Shown here piece by piece: positions 21,955 through 31,762 of a stretch of 64,000 bases of DNA; the first letter of the stretch is position 1; each line of letters begins with the position of its first letter. The notes under the pieces were generated by a model that was not told where the DNA came from, ran no database searches, and saw nothing but the letters and a program-made list of their open reading frames with translations. A program made the translations under genes and the position numbers. Source of the stretch: Hankyongella ginsenosidimutans (GTDB lineage Bacteria > Pseudomonadota > Alphaproteobacteria > Sphingomonadales > Sphingomonadaceae); NCBI RefSeq assembly GCF_005144965.1, contig NZ_CP039704.1, forward strand, positions 682,001 to 746,000. Direction: 5' to 3'.

Positions 21955-24341
21955 ATGCTGAAAAGCACTACACGCCTGCTGCTTTCGGGGCTTGCCTGTG
22001 CCTGGCGCACACCAGCTACGCCCAGGTAGCGCCTGCAGCGGACCAGGCTCAGGCAGAGCAGGACAATGGCCTGCTGGAGCTTGACACCATCGTCGTCACC
22101 GGCCGCGCCGGCGGCGCGGGCATTCGCAAGCTCGATGCATCCTACGCCCTGACGACCCTGAATTCTGACGCAATCGAAAATATTCGCCCAAGAGCACCGC
22201 CGACCTACTGAAGACGGTACCGGGCGTTTCGGTTGAGACCTCGGGCGGCCAGAACGGCGCGAACATCTTCGTGCGCGGCTTCCCGGCGGCGGCGATGCCC
22301 AGTTCGTCACCTTCCAGATCGAAGGTGCGCCGGTCTTCCCGCCGCCCACCCTGTCGTTCCTGGAAAACTCCCAGCTCGTGCGCTTCGATGAAACGGTTGA
22401 GCGCGTGGAAGCGGTCCGCGGCGGCCCGGCGCAGGTGTTCTCGAACGGCCAGGTTGGCCTGACGGTCAACGTCATCGAGAAGAAGGGCGGCGACGAATTC
22501 GCCGGCAAGGCCAAGATCAGCTTCACCGATTTCGGCGAGCGCCGGTTCGACGGCTTCGTCAGCGGTCCGATCAGCGAAAACACGACCTTCGCGTTCGGCG
22601 GTTTCTACCGGGCATCGGATGGTCTGCGCGATGCGCAGTTCACGGCGGAAGAAGGCGGACAGATCAGCGGCAACATCGAACACAAGTTCGAGCGCGGCAA
22701 GGTGCTGTTCACCGCCCGCTACCTGAACGACCACGGTGCCTGGCTGCTGCCGATCCCGGTGGTCACGGACGGCTCGAATATCTCAGAGTTCGACGGCTTC
22801 CCGCTGGGCACCGGCACCTTCAACAGCAATGAAACCCGCCTCACCATCCTGAACGATGGCACGCAGGTCGACCAGAGCCAGGGCCGCGGCGCCAACGTCA
22901 CCCAGCTCGGCTTGAACTTCGATTACGACCTGACCGACTCCTTGAGCTTCACCAACAAGGCAGGATATCTCAAAGGTTCGGCCAATACCCGTGGCCTGGT
23001 GCCGAACGCACCGCCCACCACTGCTGGCGCCATTGCCGCGGGCTTCGGGAGCACGGTCGGTGCGCTGACCTACCGCTCCGACGGTGCCGCAGCAGCAGCC
23101 GATACGCCGGTGATCGAAGTTGGCGCCTGGCGGGTCGACAAAGACATCGAGTCCTTCACCAACGAAACGACGCTCAGCTACAAGGCGGGTGGCCATACGG
23201 TGAGCGCGGGTGTCTATTTCGCCGACTTCTCGTCGCGCGATAAATGGAACCTGGGCAACTTCCTGCTGCTTGAAGCGCAGAACAACCCGCGCGTGCTCAA
23301 CCTCACGCTGGCGGACGGCCGCCCGGTCACCCGCGACGGCCTGACCCGCGGCTCGTTCTTCAACGTCAACGCCGACTATGACGGCACCGACTGGGCCTTC
23401 TACCTGGCGGACGAGTGGCAGGTCACCGATCAGCTTCGCGTCGACGCCGGCATCCGCTGGCAGCGCCACAAGATTGACGCCACCCTGGAAAACAATGACT
23501 TCGGCGTCGATACCGACAATGACCCCGACACGCTCTACAACAATGGCGACGCGGTCCTGAACGGCACGTTCAGCACCATCGACTATGCGGCAGACGCCCC
23601 TTCCTGGACCGTCGGCGCGAACTACGCACTCACCGACGACCTCGGGGTTTTGCCCGCTACAGCCGCGGCAACAGCTTCCCGCAGTTCGATGATCTGCGGG
23701 ATGGGATCGACATTGTCGCGCGCATCGATACGGTCGAGGCGGGCGTGAAATACTCGACCCGCCAGATCGCAATCTTCGCAACGGCATTCTACAATGACTT
23801 CGACGGGCTGGGGAACACGCAGATCCTCGATGGCGCGCCGATCCGCAATATCGGCGGTGCGCGCACGTACGGCCTCGAGTTCGAAGGGCAGGTGCGCCCG
23901 ATCCAGCCGCTGTCCATCGGGGCGAACGTCACGTACCTGAACGCCGAATACCGTGACTTCTTCGTGAACAACGGGACGATCGACGCGTCCGGCAACCGCG
24001 TCCAGCGCCAGCCGCGCTGGCAGGTCCGCGGCTACTGGACCTACGATCAGGACCTTGGCTTCGCCCAGGCCAGCCTGTTCGGATCGGTAACCTGGCTCGG
24101 CGACCGCTTCGAGGATCAGCAGAACCTTCAGCCCCTGCCGTCCTACACCAAGCTCGATCTGGGCCTGAGCGTCGATGTCGGCGATCACTTCACCTTCCAG
24201 GTGACCGGCGACAACCTGACCGACTCTCATGGTCTGACCGAAGGCAACCCGCGCCTGCTCGGAGGCCAGGGCAGCGGTGTGATCCTGGCCCGCCCGATTC
24301 TGGGACGTTCGGTGTCGTTCAGCGCCGCCTATAAGTTCTAG
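21955..24341 (+). CDS. TonB-dependent receptor (four frame breaks)
   Basis: Outer-membrane beta-barrel importer, probably for maltodextrin or another glucoside given its neighbours. The ATG at 21955 follows CGGAGGA. A signal peptide ending SYAQ is followed by the TonB box region ELDTIVVTGRAG, a plug domain (LKTVPGVSVETSGGQNGANI) and a 22-strand-type barrel ending in SVSFSAAYKF with terminal Phe. Breaks near 22001, 22184, 22289 and 23650 each need one base. Restored length is about 796 residues. Confidence 0.9.
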
Positions 24342-24416
24342 GCTGGCGGCCATAGCGGGCCGGATGAACAACCTCCTGAAAGCTCACAACGAGAGCGTGA
24401 TGACTTCAGGTGGAAT

Positions 24417-24532
24417 CGTCATTGCGAGGAGCTGCAAGGCGACGCGGCAATCCAGAGTTCTTTGTTTTGGACTATGGATCGCCATCCCGGCTTTCGCCGG
24501 GACAGGCTCAGCTTTGCTGCCTCGCGATGACG
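24417..24532. repeat. CGTCATTGCGAGG palindromic repeat
   Basis: Ends CGTCATTGCGAGG and CCTCGCGATGACG are inverted copies around a core with GGCAATCCAG and a short hairpin CCCGGCTTTCGCCGGG. This kind of end sequence is a widespread bacterial intergenic repeat. It is one of three different palindromes between the TonB receptor and MFS genes. Confidence 0.7.
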
Positions 24533-24562
24533 CGTGGTTCATCCTATAGTTACTATGCTCTA

Positions 24563-24609
24563 ACTTTAAATCTGCACCAGCCCGATGGCATGCACAGCAG
24601 ATTTAAAGT
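24563..24609. repeat. Perfect 13-bp inverted repeat
   Basis: Arms ACTTTAAATCTGC (24563-24575) and GCAGATTTAAAGT (24597-24609) flank a 21-base loop. The arms are AT-rich compared with their surroundings. No other copy was seen in the window. It could form a stem in transcripts reading toward the MFS gene. Confidence 0.6.
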
Positions 24610-24636
24610 CCGAAGTTGCTCTGTATACTTTTGAGT

Positions 24637-24714
24637 CTAAGGCATCTTTTCCCCTTGAATGCGACACTGTGCCGGGTCCCAGCCCTGGGTCGCATTCAAG
24701 GGAGATGCTTTAGT
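24637..24714. repeat. Long palindrome upstream of MFS gene
   Basis: Arms CCCTTGAATGCGAC and GTCGCATTCAAGGG are perfect inverted copies, with further outer pairing between GGCATCT and AGATGCT. The structure ends 39 bp before the MFS start codon. No other gene or signal is visible in the 24342-24753 gap. Confidence 0.65.
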
Positions 24715-24753
24715 CTGGTATCGCCGGCCCTTTTCTTTGCGGGAGAATAGCCA

Positions 24754-25985
24754 ATGGCCAAGGCGCGCATCGTGCTGGCGTTGATCCTGTCCTACATGCT
24801 GTTCGCGATGTTGCTGAACAGCGTCGGCACCGTCATCCTGCAGTCCATCGAGACCTTCTACATCAGCAAGTCGCACGCCTCGATCCTTGAGGCGTTCAAA
24901 GACCTCACGATCGCCGGGGTTTCGTTCCTGGTGGCCTCGTTCCTGCCGAGGCTCGGGTTCCGGCGTGCCATCATGCTGGGGCTTGGGCTGGTCGCGCTGG
25001 CGTGTGTCGCCATGCCGCTCGCCCCGGCTTCGGGACGACCCAGACCCTGTTCGCAGCGATCGGGGCGGCGTTCGCCCTGGTCAAGGTCTCGGTGTATTCC
25101 AGTATTGGCCTGTTGACCGATGGGCCGCGCGCGCATGCAAGCCTGACCAACACCATCGAAGGCCTGTTCATGGTCGGGGTGCTGTCCAGCTACTGGCTGT
25201 TCAGCGCCTTCATCAATCCGCTGAACCCCGCCGATCCGGTGTGGCTGGATGTCTATTGGGTGCTGGCTGGCCTGAGCGTGATCGTGCTGCTCCTGCTTGC
25301 GGTCAGCCCACTCGACGAGAGCAAGGCGCAATTCTCCGCCAAGGCGCCGCTCATGGAAATGCCGCGTGTGATGATCGGCCTGATCGTGCGCCCGCTGGTG
25401 CTGGTGTTCCTGGCCAGCGCCTTTCTCTATGTGCTCATGGAACAGGGCATTGGCACCTGGCTGCCGACTTTCAATCGGGAAGTGCTGCATCTGCCGTCCG
25501 CCATGAGCATCCAGGCGGCCAGCATTTTCGCGGGTTCTCTGGCGCTGGGTCGCCTGGCTGCAGGGATTGTACTGCGCCGCCTCGCCTGGTTCCCAGTGCT
25601 CGCGGGATGCATCGTCGCCATGGCGGCGCTTGTGCTCGCCACGCTGCCGTTGACGCACGGCCTCAGCGTGCGGTCCGACACCAACTGGCTGAATGCGCCG
25701 TTGGCGGCCTATATCTTTCCCCTGATCGGCCTGTTTCTCGCGCCGATCTACCCCGCTATCAACTCAGCGATCCTCTCGGCGCTGCCCAAGACCTACCATG
25801 CGGCGATGACCGGGCTGATCGTGGTGTTTTCCGCTCTTGGCGGCACGACCGGTTCGCTGATTACAGGAACGGTGTTCCAGATGCTGGGCGGCCAGACCGC
25901 CTTCTATCTGACGCTGATCCCCATGGCGCTGCTGATGCTCACGCTCTGGCAACTCTCCAGACTGTCTGCGCGGCCTGCGGCATAA
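24754..25985 (+). CDS. MFS transporter, probable sugar importer (one frame break)
   Basis: Major facilitator superfamily permease of about 410 residues with 12 predicted membrane segments, beginning IVLALILSYMLFAMLLNSVG and ending MALLMLTLWQL. A break near 25028 (one G in CCCCGG) is the only damage. It is the last gene of the LacI/GH65/beta-phosphoglucomutase/TonB cluster, so it probably moves the disaccharide across the inner membrane after the TonB receptor brings it into the periplasm. Substrate is inference from context. Confidence 0.87.
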
Positions 25986-26012
25986 AAGGGCCGCCGGTAA
26001 AACCGACGACCC
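25984..26012 (-). terminator. Rho-independent terminator of the first PEP-CTERM gene
   Basis: On the minus strand an imperfect GGGTCGTCGGT/ACCGGCGGCCC hairpin is followed by TTTT. It lies 26 bp past the stop codon of the PEP-CTERM gene, and may also catch transcripts from the convergent MFS gene. Confidence 0.6.
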
Positions 26013-26037
26013 TCCCTCGCGTGTGAAACTGTTGTTG

Positions 26038-26705
26038 TCAGGCGCGCTTGCGGCGGCTCGCCAGACCCAGGCCCAGCAGGCCAGCGCCGAGCAGCAGGAT
26101 CGAGCCGGGTTCCGGCGCCTGGATACCGACGATCTTCAGGCCGAAATCATAGCCGTTGCCGCCATTCACCTTCAGCGACAAGGTGCCGCCACCCGTGAGG
26201 GCATCAAGCTGCGCCTTGGTCAACGGGATGTCGAACGGGGTCGGCGTGTCGATCGCTGGTACCACAACCGGGCCGATAGAGAAGTTACCACCACCGACGA
26301 AATCGATCGCGAAGGTCGTGTCGACTGCATTGGCTGGATTGTTTGCCTCGAAAATCAGCGACAAGGTGCCGACCGTGAAGTCTTCAAAGCCACCAACCGC
26401 ACCGAGCGTGTAGGTGATATCGATGGCGGCGCTGACGCGGCTGGAGTTTGCGACATCCAGAAAATCGCCATTGGATGTGACGGTGGTCAGCTGGCCGGGA
26501 AGGTCCGAACCGACGGTGTTGACCGAGATCGTCCGCAGGCCGCCGGCCACGGCGATGGGCGCACCGAGGTCGTCGCAACGCCATCGGCGACGTCCGTCAC
26601 CGATTGGATCACCGCGAAATCGTCGATGGTGAAGAGAGCGGCATGAGCCGGGGCAGCAGCCAGCGCGGCGCCTGCAAAAGCCAATGCAGTGGTAAATTTC
26701 AGCAT
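26038..26705 (-). CDS. PEP-CTERM sorting domain protein 1 (one frame break)
   Basis: A secreted protein of about 222 residues. The signal peptide (KFTTALAFAGAALAAAPAHA) is followed by FTIDDF and a beta-rich body. The C-terminus has the PEP-CTERM tripartite tag: APEPGS, a hydrophobic helix ILLLGAGLLGLGLA and the basic RRKRA. Such tags are recognised by an exosortase, usually in exopolysaccharide-producing bacteria. A break near 26566 needs one base. The ATG at 26705 follows GTGAGGA. It is paralogous to the next PEP-CTERM gene (same FTIDDF start, same tag, similar core). No exosortase gene is in the window. Confidence 0.88.
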
Positions 26706-26941
26706 TTTATCCTCACTCGCGAAACAATCTTGCTGTTTACTAGGCAAATGGCGTGCCAAGCTGGAATTCCCCACCGCTGCACTGCCTTTGGCGGTTAACG
26801 GTGAAAAGAAAAATCCATGAATGTTAAATTAATCGACACTTTTATCGTCAATAACGCATCTGTTTCAAGTTAAAAGATCAATTAACCAAAAATGTTACGA
26901 GGGTGAAAACAATGCGGACGAACATTCCGATTTGACACGCC

Positions 26942-27003
26942 AGAGCCTGGTCGGTTGAGGTGGAAAGCATGATTGCTTCAACCAATGGCGTGAATCAGGC
27001 CCT
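26942..27003. repeat. Palindromic repeat with ATCAGGCTC units, copy 2
   Basis: Inverted relative to 13962-14023: AGAGCCTGGTCGGTTGAGG, a GTTGAAGC-type hairpin, and GCGTGAATCAGGCCC. It lies between the two PEP-CTERM genes, just downstream of the second one's terminator. The remaining 26775-26940 is AT-rich, presumably the promoter region of PEP-CTERM gene 1. Confidence 0.65.
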
Positions 27004-27029
27004 TCTCAAGCCATGGTCTCGCACAGGCA

Positions 27030-27057
27030 AAAGAACCCCGCCGAAGCGGGGCTCTTC
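27030..27057 (-). terminator. Rho-independent terminator of second PEP-CTERM gene
   Basis: Minus strand AGCCCCGCTTCGGCGGGGTT followed by CTTTTG: a 6-7 bp GC hairpin with a TTCG tetraloop and a T-rich tail, about 20 bp after the stop codon. Confidence 0.85.
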
Positions 27058-27077
27058 TTGAGTAAGGTAGGTTAGGC

Positions 27078-27737
27078 TTAGGCGCGCTTGCGGCGGCTCG
27101 CCAGACCCAGGCCCAGCAGGCCAGCGCCGAGCAGCAGAACCGAACCCGGTTCCGGGGCCGACACGGTGATGCTGTCCAGACCGAAGTCGTAGCCGTTGCC
27201 ACCGGTGAAGGTGACCTTGAAGTCGCCACCGGCCGTGAGCGCCGCCAGTTCAGCCTGGTTCAGCACGATGTCCAGGGTCGGCGTTCCCGGCGGGATCGCC
27301 GGAATGTTGAACGGGCCGAAGCTGCCGATCGTGATCTGCGCGGACAGCGTGGTCGGAACCTGGTTTGCCGGGTTGTTGCTGTCGAACACGAAGCTCAGGG
27401 TGCCGGCGGTGAAGGTGTCGAAGCCAGCGATCGGCGCCAGATTGTAGGTCAGTTCGATCACCGAGCTGACCAGCGACGAGTTGGCGACGTCGAAGAAGGC
27501 GCCGTTGACAGTGGCAGAGGCGTTCTGGCCAAGAGCGTTCGAACCCGAGGCATCGACCGAGATGGTGCGATTGCCGAGGGCCGACACCGTGGCGCCGCCG
27601 CCGGCGACATCAACGATCGGGCCTTGAACGGTGGTGAAATCGTCGATGGTGAAAACTGCGGCCTGAGCAGCCGAGGTAAGTACGGTGGCGGCCAGAAGGC
27701 CGGCGCCCGCGCGCAGCAGAGCGGCAAACTTGGTCAT
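27078..27737 (-). CDS. PEP-CTERM sorting domain protein 2
   Basis: Intact, 219 residues. A signal peptide (LLAATVLTSAAQA) is followed by VFTIDDFTTV and a beta-rich body with FTGGNGYDFGLDSITV near the end. The PEP-CTERM tag is SAPEPGS, then VLLLGAGLLGLGLA and RRKRA. The last 40 residues are nearly identical to the neighbouring paralogue while the bodies have diverged, consistent with tandem duplication. A ribosome binding site (GGAAAGGAACC) precedes the ATG. The extracellular or surface role is inferred from the tag; the ligand is unknown. Confidence 0.92.
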   Translation of the reverse strand: MTKFAALLRAGAGLLAATVLTSAAQAAVFTIDDFTTVQGPIVDVAGGGATVSALGNRTISVDASGSNALGQNASATVNGAFFDVANSSLVSSVIELTYNLAPIAGFDTFTAGTLSFVFDSNNPANQVPTTLSAQITIGSFGPFNIPAIPPGTPTLDIVLNQAELAALTAGGDFKVTFTGGNGYDFGLDSITVSAPEPGSVLLLGAGLLGLGLASRRKRA

Positions 27738-27942
27738 GATCGGTTCCTTTCCTCAAAAGAAATTCAACGCGCAACTTTTTTCAAGGTTTATTACGCAAAG
27801 CTCGTGCCAGAGTCCAAGCTCACTGAAAAGCCGTAACATTTTCCATTAACCACGTCTGTTTCGCGGGCGGTATGTCAAGATTCTCGACGAATCCGACCGT
27901 CCGTAGAACGCAAATTCGCGCGCAGTTGCGCTGCCGGCAATC

Positions 27943-28305
27943 TCAAAATGGCACAATCTCGGCACCTGGTTGCACCTGAAACAATCCAAGCAAACCGCCG
28001 GTTGTTACGAACCCGTGCAATGCCGACGACGGTGTACAGGTTGCGTGCAATCCGCTTTCGCACGCCATGAATGTAACGCCGAGTTCCTGCGTGCTGAAAA
28101 GCAGCTCAGGCACGGTCGCACAGCCACGCGCAGCGAGCGTCTCGTCCTCAGGCCAGCACGCGTCTTGCCGCAAAACCGTCACCGACGCTCCGTGGGCGAA
28201 GACGATGACGGTCCGGCCAAGCGCTGCGAGAGCGCACGCCAGACTGAGGGCGGCAAGCACGCGGGCATGCCGGTTCTCGCTCAGGATGATCGCGACCGGC
28301 CTCAC
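27943..28305 (-). CDS. DsrE-family protein
   Basis: A small soluble protein of about 120 residues resembling DsrE/DsrF-like sulfur-relay proteins: VAIILSENRHARVLAALSLA opens the fold, VIVFAHGASV follows, and FSTQELGVTFMACESGL contains the only well-placed cysteine near residue 83. The GTG at 28305 overlaps the restored stop of the MoeB-like gene as GTGA. Last gene of the ubiE-coaBC-dut-moeB unit. Next to a ThiF/MoeB protein, a role in sulfur transfer is plausible but not shown. Confidence 0.75.
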   Translation of the reverse strand: MRPVAIILSENRHARVLAALSLACALAALGRTVIVFAHGASVTVLRQDACWPEDETLAARGCATVPELLFSTQELGVTFMACESGLHATCTPSSALHGFVTTGGLLGLFQVQPGAEIVPF

Positions 28306-29052
28306 TGGCGGCACGCCGGGCAATGCGGATCCTGGCCAAGGTTAGGGTCCGGCAACGCATGTCGAGTGCATCGAAGATCATCAGCCTGCCGGCCAGTCCA
28401 ACGCCAAAGCCGACGATTTCCCGCACGACCTCAAGCGCCTGCATACTGCCGACGATGCCGGCCAGCGCGCCGATCACGCCGACATCCGCACATGTGCCCT
28501 CAACGCGAGACGGGTGCTGCGGTACATAACATCGATAGCACGGCGCATCGGGCAGATGGCCGCGGAAGGTGGCGATCTGCCCCTCGAAGCTGCCGATCGC
28601 TGCTGAGACCAGCGGCTTCCCCAAAGCGAGACAGGCGTCACCGACGGCATGCCGGGTGGCAAAGCTGTCCGACCCGTCGGCCACGACATCGTAATTCCGG
28701 ATCAGCGCCTGCGCGTTCTCCGCGGTCAGGCGGACGGCAAGCGGTTCGATCGTCACCCCGGGTTGAGCCGGGCGAGCGCGCGGGCGGCGGACTCTGCCTT
28801 GAGCGTTCCCACATCCGGCGTGCCGTGCAGAACCTGGCGCTGGAGGTTCGAGAGCTCGACGACATCGTCGTCGACGATGCCGATCGCGCCGATCCCGGCT
28901 GCGGCAAGATACTGTAGGCAGGCCGATCCCAGGCCACCGGCGCCGACAACCAGAACCCGCGCCTTGAGAAGCGCCGCCTGGCCGCGCCCTCCAACCTCCC
29001 GCAGGACAATATGCCGGGCGTAGCGCTGAAGCTGGTCGTCAGTGAGCGTCAC
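28302..29052 (-). CDS. moeB: ThiF/MoeB-family adenylyltransferase (two frame breaks)
   Basis: E1-like enzyme that adenylates the C-terminal glycine of a sulfur carrier (MoaD or ThiS) in molybdopterin or thiamine synthesis. It begins [20 protein letters not shown], has the nucleotide loop [34 protein letters not shown] and the RCYVP segment, and ends [10 protein letters not shown] after repair, retaining the C-x-x-C zinc pairs (CYRC and CPAC). Breaks near 28757 (G4 on the minus strand) and near 28330. The GTG at 29052 overlaps the dut stop. MoeB and ThiF cannot be separated from sequence alone. Confidence 0.88.
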
Positions 29053-29491
29053 GCGCCAGTGGAGCCAAAGCCGCCGCTGCCCCGCGCCGTCTCGGGCAGG
29101 GCTGCCGCGATGCGCCACTCGGCCTGGGTCACGGGTGCGACGACAAGCTGCGCGATGCGCATGCCGCGCGTCAGAGTCACCGGCTGGTCGCCCCAGTTGA
29201 TGAGCAGCACCTTGATTTCGCCGCGATAATCGCTGTCGATCGTGCCCGGCGCATTCACGACGCCGATGCCGTGCTTGAACGCAAGGCCGGAACGGCCGCG
29301 CACCTGCGCTTCAAAGCCATGGGGCAGCGCTATCGTGAGGCCGGTCGGCACGGCGGCGCGGGCCGCGCCAGCACCATGTCCTGCTCCAGCGCAGCCAGCA
29401 GGTCCATGCCGGCAGCGCCAGCGGTTTCGTAGGCGGGCAACGGCAGGCCGGCGGCGTGCGGCAACGGCACGACAGGGATTTCAGCGGTCAT
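29049..29491 (-). CDS. dut: dUTP diphosphatase (one frame break)
   Basis: Dut hydrolyses dUTP to dUMP, keeping uracil out of DNA. The trimeric family's motifs are visible: [11 protein letters not shown] (motif 1), [11 protein letters not shown] (motif 3 region), [19 protein letters not shown] (uracil-binding hairpin) and the C-terminal [10 protein letters not shown] (motif 5). A break near 29366 needs one base. The ATG at 29491 overlaps the coaBC stop as ATGA and gives 147 residues, the usual length. Confidence 0.93.
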
Positions 29492-30693
29492 GGATTCGGA
29501 CTTCCTGTCAAATTCTCGGCGATCCGCAGAGCTAGGCGGGCCGCAACATCCGCTTTAGGCAGCTCCGGCCAGCTTTCGACGCCTGTCGCCGTGACCAGAT
29601 GGACCTGATTGCGCGCGCCGCCCATGGCCTCGCCGGTGACATCGTTGGCGACAATCCAGTCGCAGCCCTTGCGGGCGCGCTTGGCGACGGCGTAGTCCAG
29701 CACTTCATGGGTCTCGGCGGCAAAACCGATGACGAGCTGCGGCCGGCCTGTCTGCCGCTGGGCGAGCCCTGCCAGGATATCCGGGTTTTCGATCAACGTC
29801 AGGGACGGCATCTCGCCATCCTGTTTCTTCAGCTTCTGCCCGGCGGCTGCCACCCGCCAGTCCGCGACCGCGGCAACGCAGACCGCCACGTCGCACGGCA
29901 GCGCCGCGTTGCAGGCGGCCTCCATCTCCAGCGCCGTCTCGACGTCGACGCGGTCGACACCCGGAGGTGGCGCCAGCGCCGTGGGACCGCTGACCAGGGT
30001 CACCCGCGCGCCGAGCGCCGCCAGCGCCCCGGCGATCGCATAGCCCTGCTTGCCGCTTGAATGATTGGACAGAAAGCGCACCGGATCGATCGGCTCCCGG
30101 GTCGGCCCCGCCGTGACCAGCACATGCTTGCCGGCCAGCGGCCGCGACGCCGGGCCGAACGCGGCGACGATCGCAGCGAGAATGGCTTCAGTCGTCGGCA
30201 GCCGGCCGGGGCCGAATTCGCCGCACGCCATCGGCCCCTCGTCCGGTGCCATGACCAGCGCGCCGTCTGCACGCAGTTGCGCCACGTTGCGCTGTGTCGC
30301 CGGATGCAGCCACATGCGCACGTTCATGGCCGGCGCGACCAGGACGCGCTTGTCGGTCGCCAGCAGGACGGTCGAGGCGAGGTCGTCCGCCTGCCCGTTC
30401 GCCATGCGCGCAATCAAGTCGGCGGTCGCCGGGCACACGACGATCAGGTCCGCCTGACGCGAGAGCTGGATGTGGCCGATCTCGGTCTCGTTCTTCAGGT
30501 CAAACAATTCCGTGTAAACCGGCTGTTCGCAGAGGGCCGCGACCGACAAGGGCGTCACGAACTGCTGCCCGCCCGCGGTTATCAGGCCGGTCACTGTCGC
30601 GCCGCGCTCCCGCAGCCGCCGGATCAGATCGAGCGCCTTGAACGCAGCGATGCCACCGCCGATCACCAGAAGAATGCGCTTGCCGGAGAGCAT
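29488..30693 (-). CDS. coaBC: Bifunctional phosphopantothenoylcysteine decarboxylase/synthase
   Basis: CoaBC makes 4'-phosphopantetheine precursor for coenzyme A. The intact 401-residue protein has the FMN-binding decarboxylase half ([39 protein letters not shown] with the active-site Cys) and the ligase half ([30 protein letters not shown], then KKQDG near 300). Its ATG overlaps the ubiE stop and its stop overlaps dut. Confidence 0.96.
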   Translation of the reverse strand: MLSGKRILLVIGGGIAAFKALDLIRRLRERGATVTGLITAGGQQFVTPLSVAALCEQPVYTELFDLKNETEIGHIQLSRQADLIVVCPATADLIARMANGQADDLASTVLLATDKRVLVAPAMNVRMWLHPATQRNVAQLRADGALVMAPDEGPMACGEFGPGRLPTTEAILAAIVAAFGPASRPLAGKHVLVTAGPTREPIDPVRFLSNHSSGKQGYAIAGALAALGARVTLVSGPTALAPPPGVDRVDVETALEMEAACNAALPCDVAVCVAAVADWRVAAAGQKLKKQDGEMPSLTLIENPDILAGLAQRQTGRPQLVIGFAAETHEVLDYAVAKRARKGCDWIVANDVTGEAMGGARNQVHLVTATGVESWPELPKADVAARLALRIAENLTGSPNP

Positions 30694-31427
30694 CAGGATT
30701 TCCAGCCGGAATGTATGACGACAAGTCCGCCGAGCAGCGGCTGCGCGCGCACCTGCCCGAAGCCGGCGTCGCGGATCATGGCGCTGAAGGCGTCCTGATC
30801 CGGAAAGCGTTCGATCGACTCGACCAGATATTTGTAGGAGGCCCGGTCCCGCGCGATCAGCGCGCCTGCGCCGGGCACCACACGGCGCGAATAGCCTCGG
30901 TAGATATCGGCGACAAGCGGCAAGGAAATCTGAGAAAACTCAAGGCAATAGAACCGCCCACCGAATTTCAGGACCCGGTGGATCGCGCGCAGGGCCGCAG
31001 GAATATCCGTCACGTTGCGAATACCGAACGCAATGGTGACCGCATCGAATGCGCTGTCGGCGAACGGCGTCAATGTCTCAGCATTCGCCTCGACCCAGCG
31101 CAGGTGATCGAGCCCGCGCCGCGCTGCGCGTTCGCGCCCGACCGCCAGCATGTCGGGGTTGATGTCGCTGACGACGACCTCCGCGCCGCTGCGGGCCATA
31201 CGAAAAGCGATGTCGCCGGTCCCACCTGCCAGATCGAGGATCGACTCGCCGGCGCGCGGCAGCACCCGGCCGACGAACAGGTCCTTCCACAGCCGATGCT
31301 GCCCGAACGACATCACATCGTTCATGATGTCGTAGCGGCGGGCGACGCTTCGGAATACCGCGCCGACGCGCTCAGTCTTCTCGTGCGGCGCAATATCTTC
31401 GAAGCCGAAGGGAACTGTCTTGCTCAT
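30693..31427 (-). CDS. ubiE: Ubiquinone/menaquinone C-methyltransferase
   Basis: SAM-dependent C-methyltransferase of ubiquinone synthesis. Intact, 244 residues. Family signatures YDIMNDVMSFGQHRLWK near residue 32 and SAM motif I VLDLAGGTGD-like (ILDLAGGTGDIAF), followed by RWVEANAETLTPFADSAFD and TIAFGIRNVTD. It is the first gene of the five-gene minus-strand unit ending in the DsrE protein. Confidence 0.96.
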   Translation of the reverse strand: MSKTVPFGFEDIAPHEKTERVGAVFRSVARRYDIMNDVMSFGQHRLWKDLFVGRVLPRAGESILDLAGGTGDIAFRMARSGAEVVVSDINPDMLAVGRERAARRGLDHLRWVEANAETLTPFADSAFDAVTIAFGIRNVTDIPAALRAIHRVLKFGGRFYCLEFSQISLPLVADIYRGYSRRVVPGAGALIARDRASYKYLVESIERFPDQDAFSAMIRDAGFGQVRAQPLLGGLVVIHSGWKS

Positions 31428-31762
31428 GCCCCTGCTCTAAGCTGCCCTGTCGCGCCGGGCAATGCGCAAGCGAAGACAAAGCGATGATGCGGCGCACGGG
31501 AGTGAAGGGCGAAGACCAACCGCACGACACGCGAGTAAACAAGACAGTTTTTACTATAGCGAAAGTATTAACCATAAACTACCCAAAAATAAAACTTTTA
31601 AGACGGTCTTGCGACGAACGGTTCATCGTATTACAGAATACCCCGCGGTAGGGAATCTTGGCCACACAAGGAAAAATGTGCGCGCTACATAGGGTGTGTA
31701 GCGCCGAGGGGCATTTTACTCGTTTCCACCTTGAAATGACCGCGATAGAGGAGGAGAATATC
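31428..31762. other. Divergent intergenic region, AT-rich
   Basis: Between ubiE (minus) and the vanadium haloperoxidase-like gene (plus). The part from about 31530 to 31640 is markedly AT-rich for this genome and probably contains both promoters. I cannot assign exact -35/-10 boxes. No gene or repeat was recognised. Confidence 0.45.
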
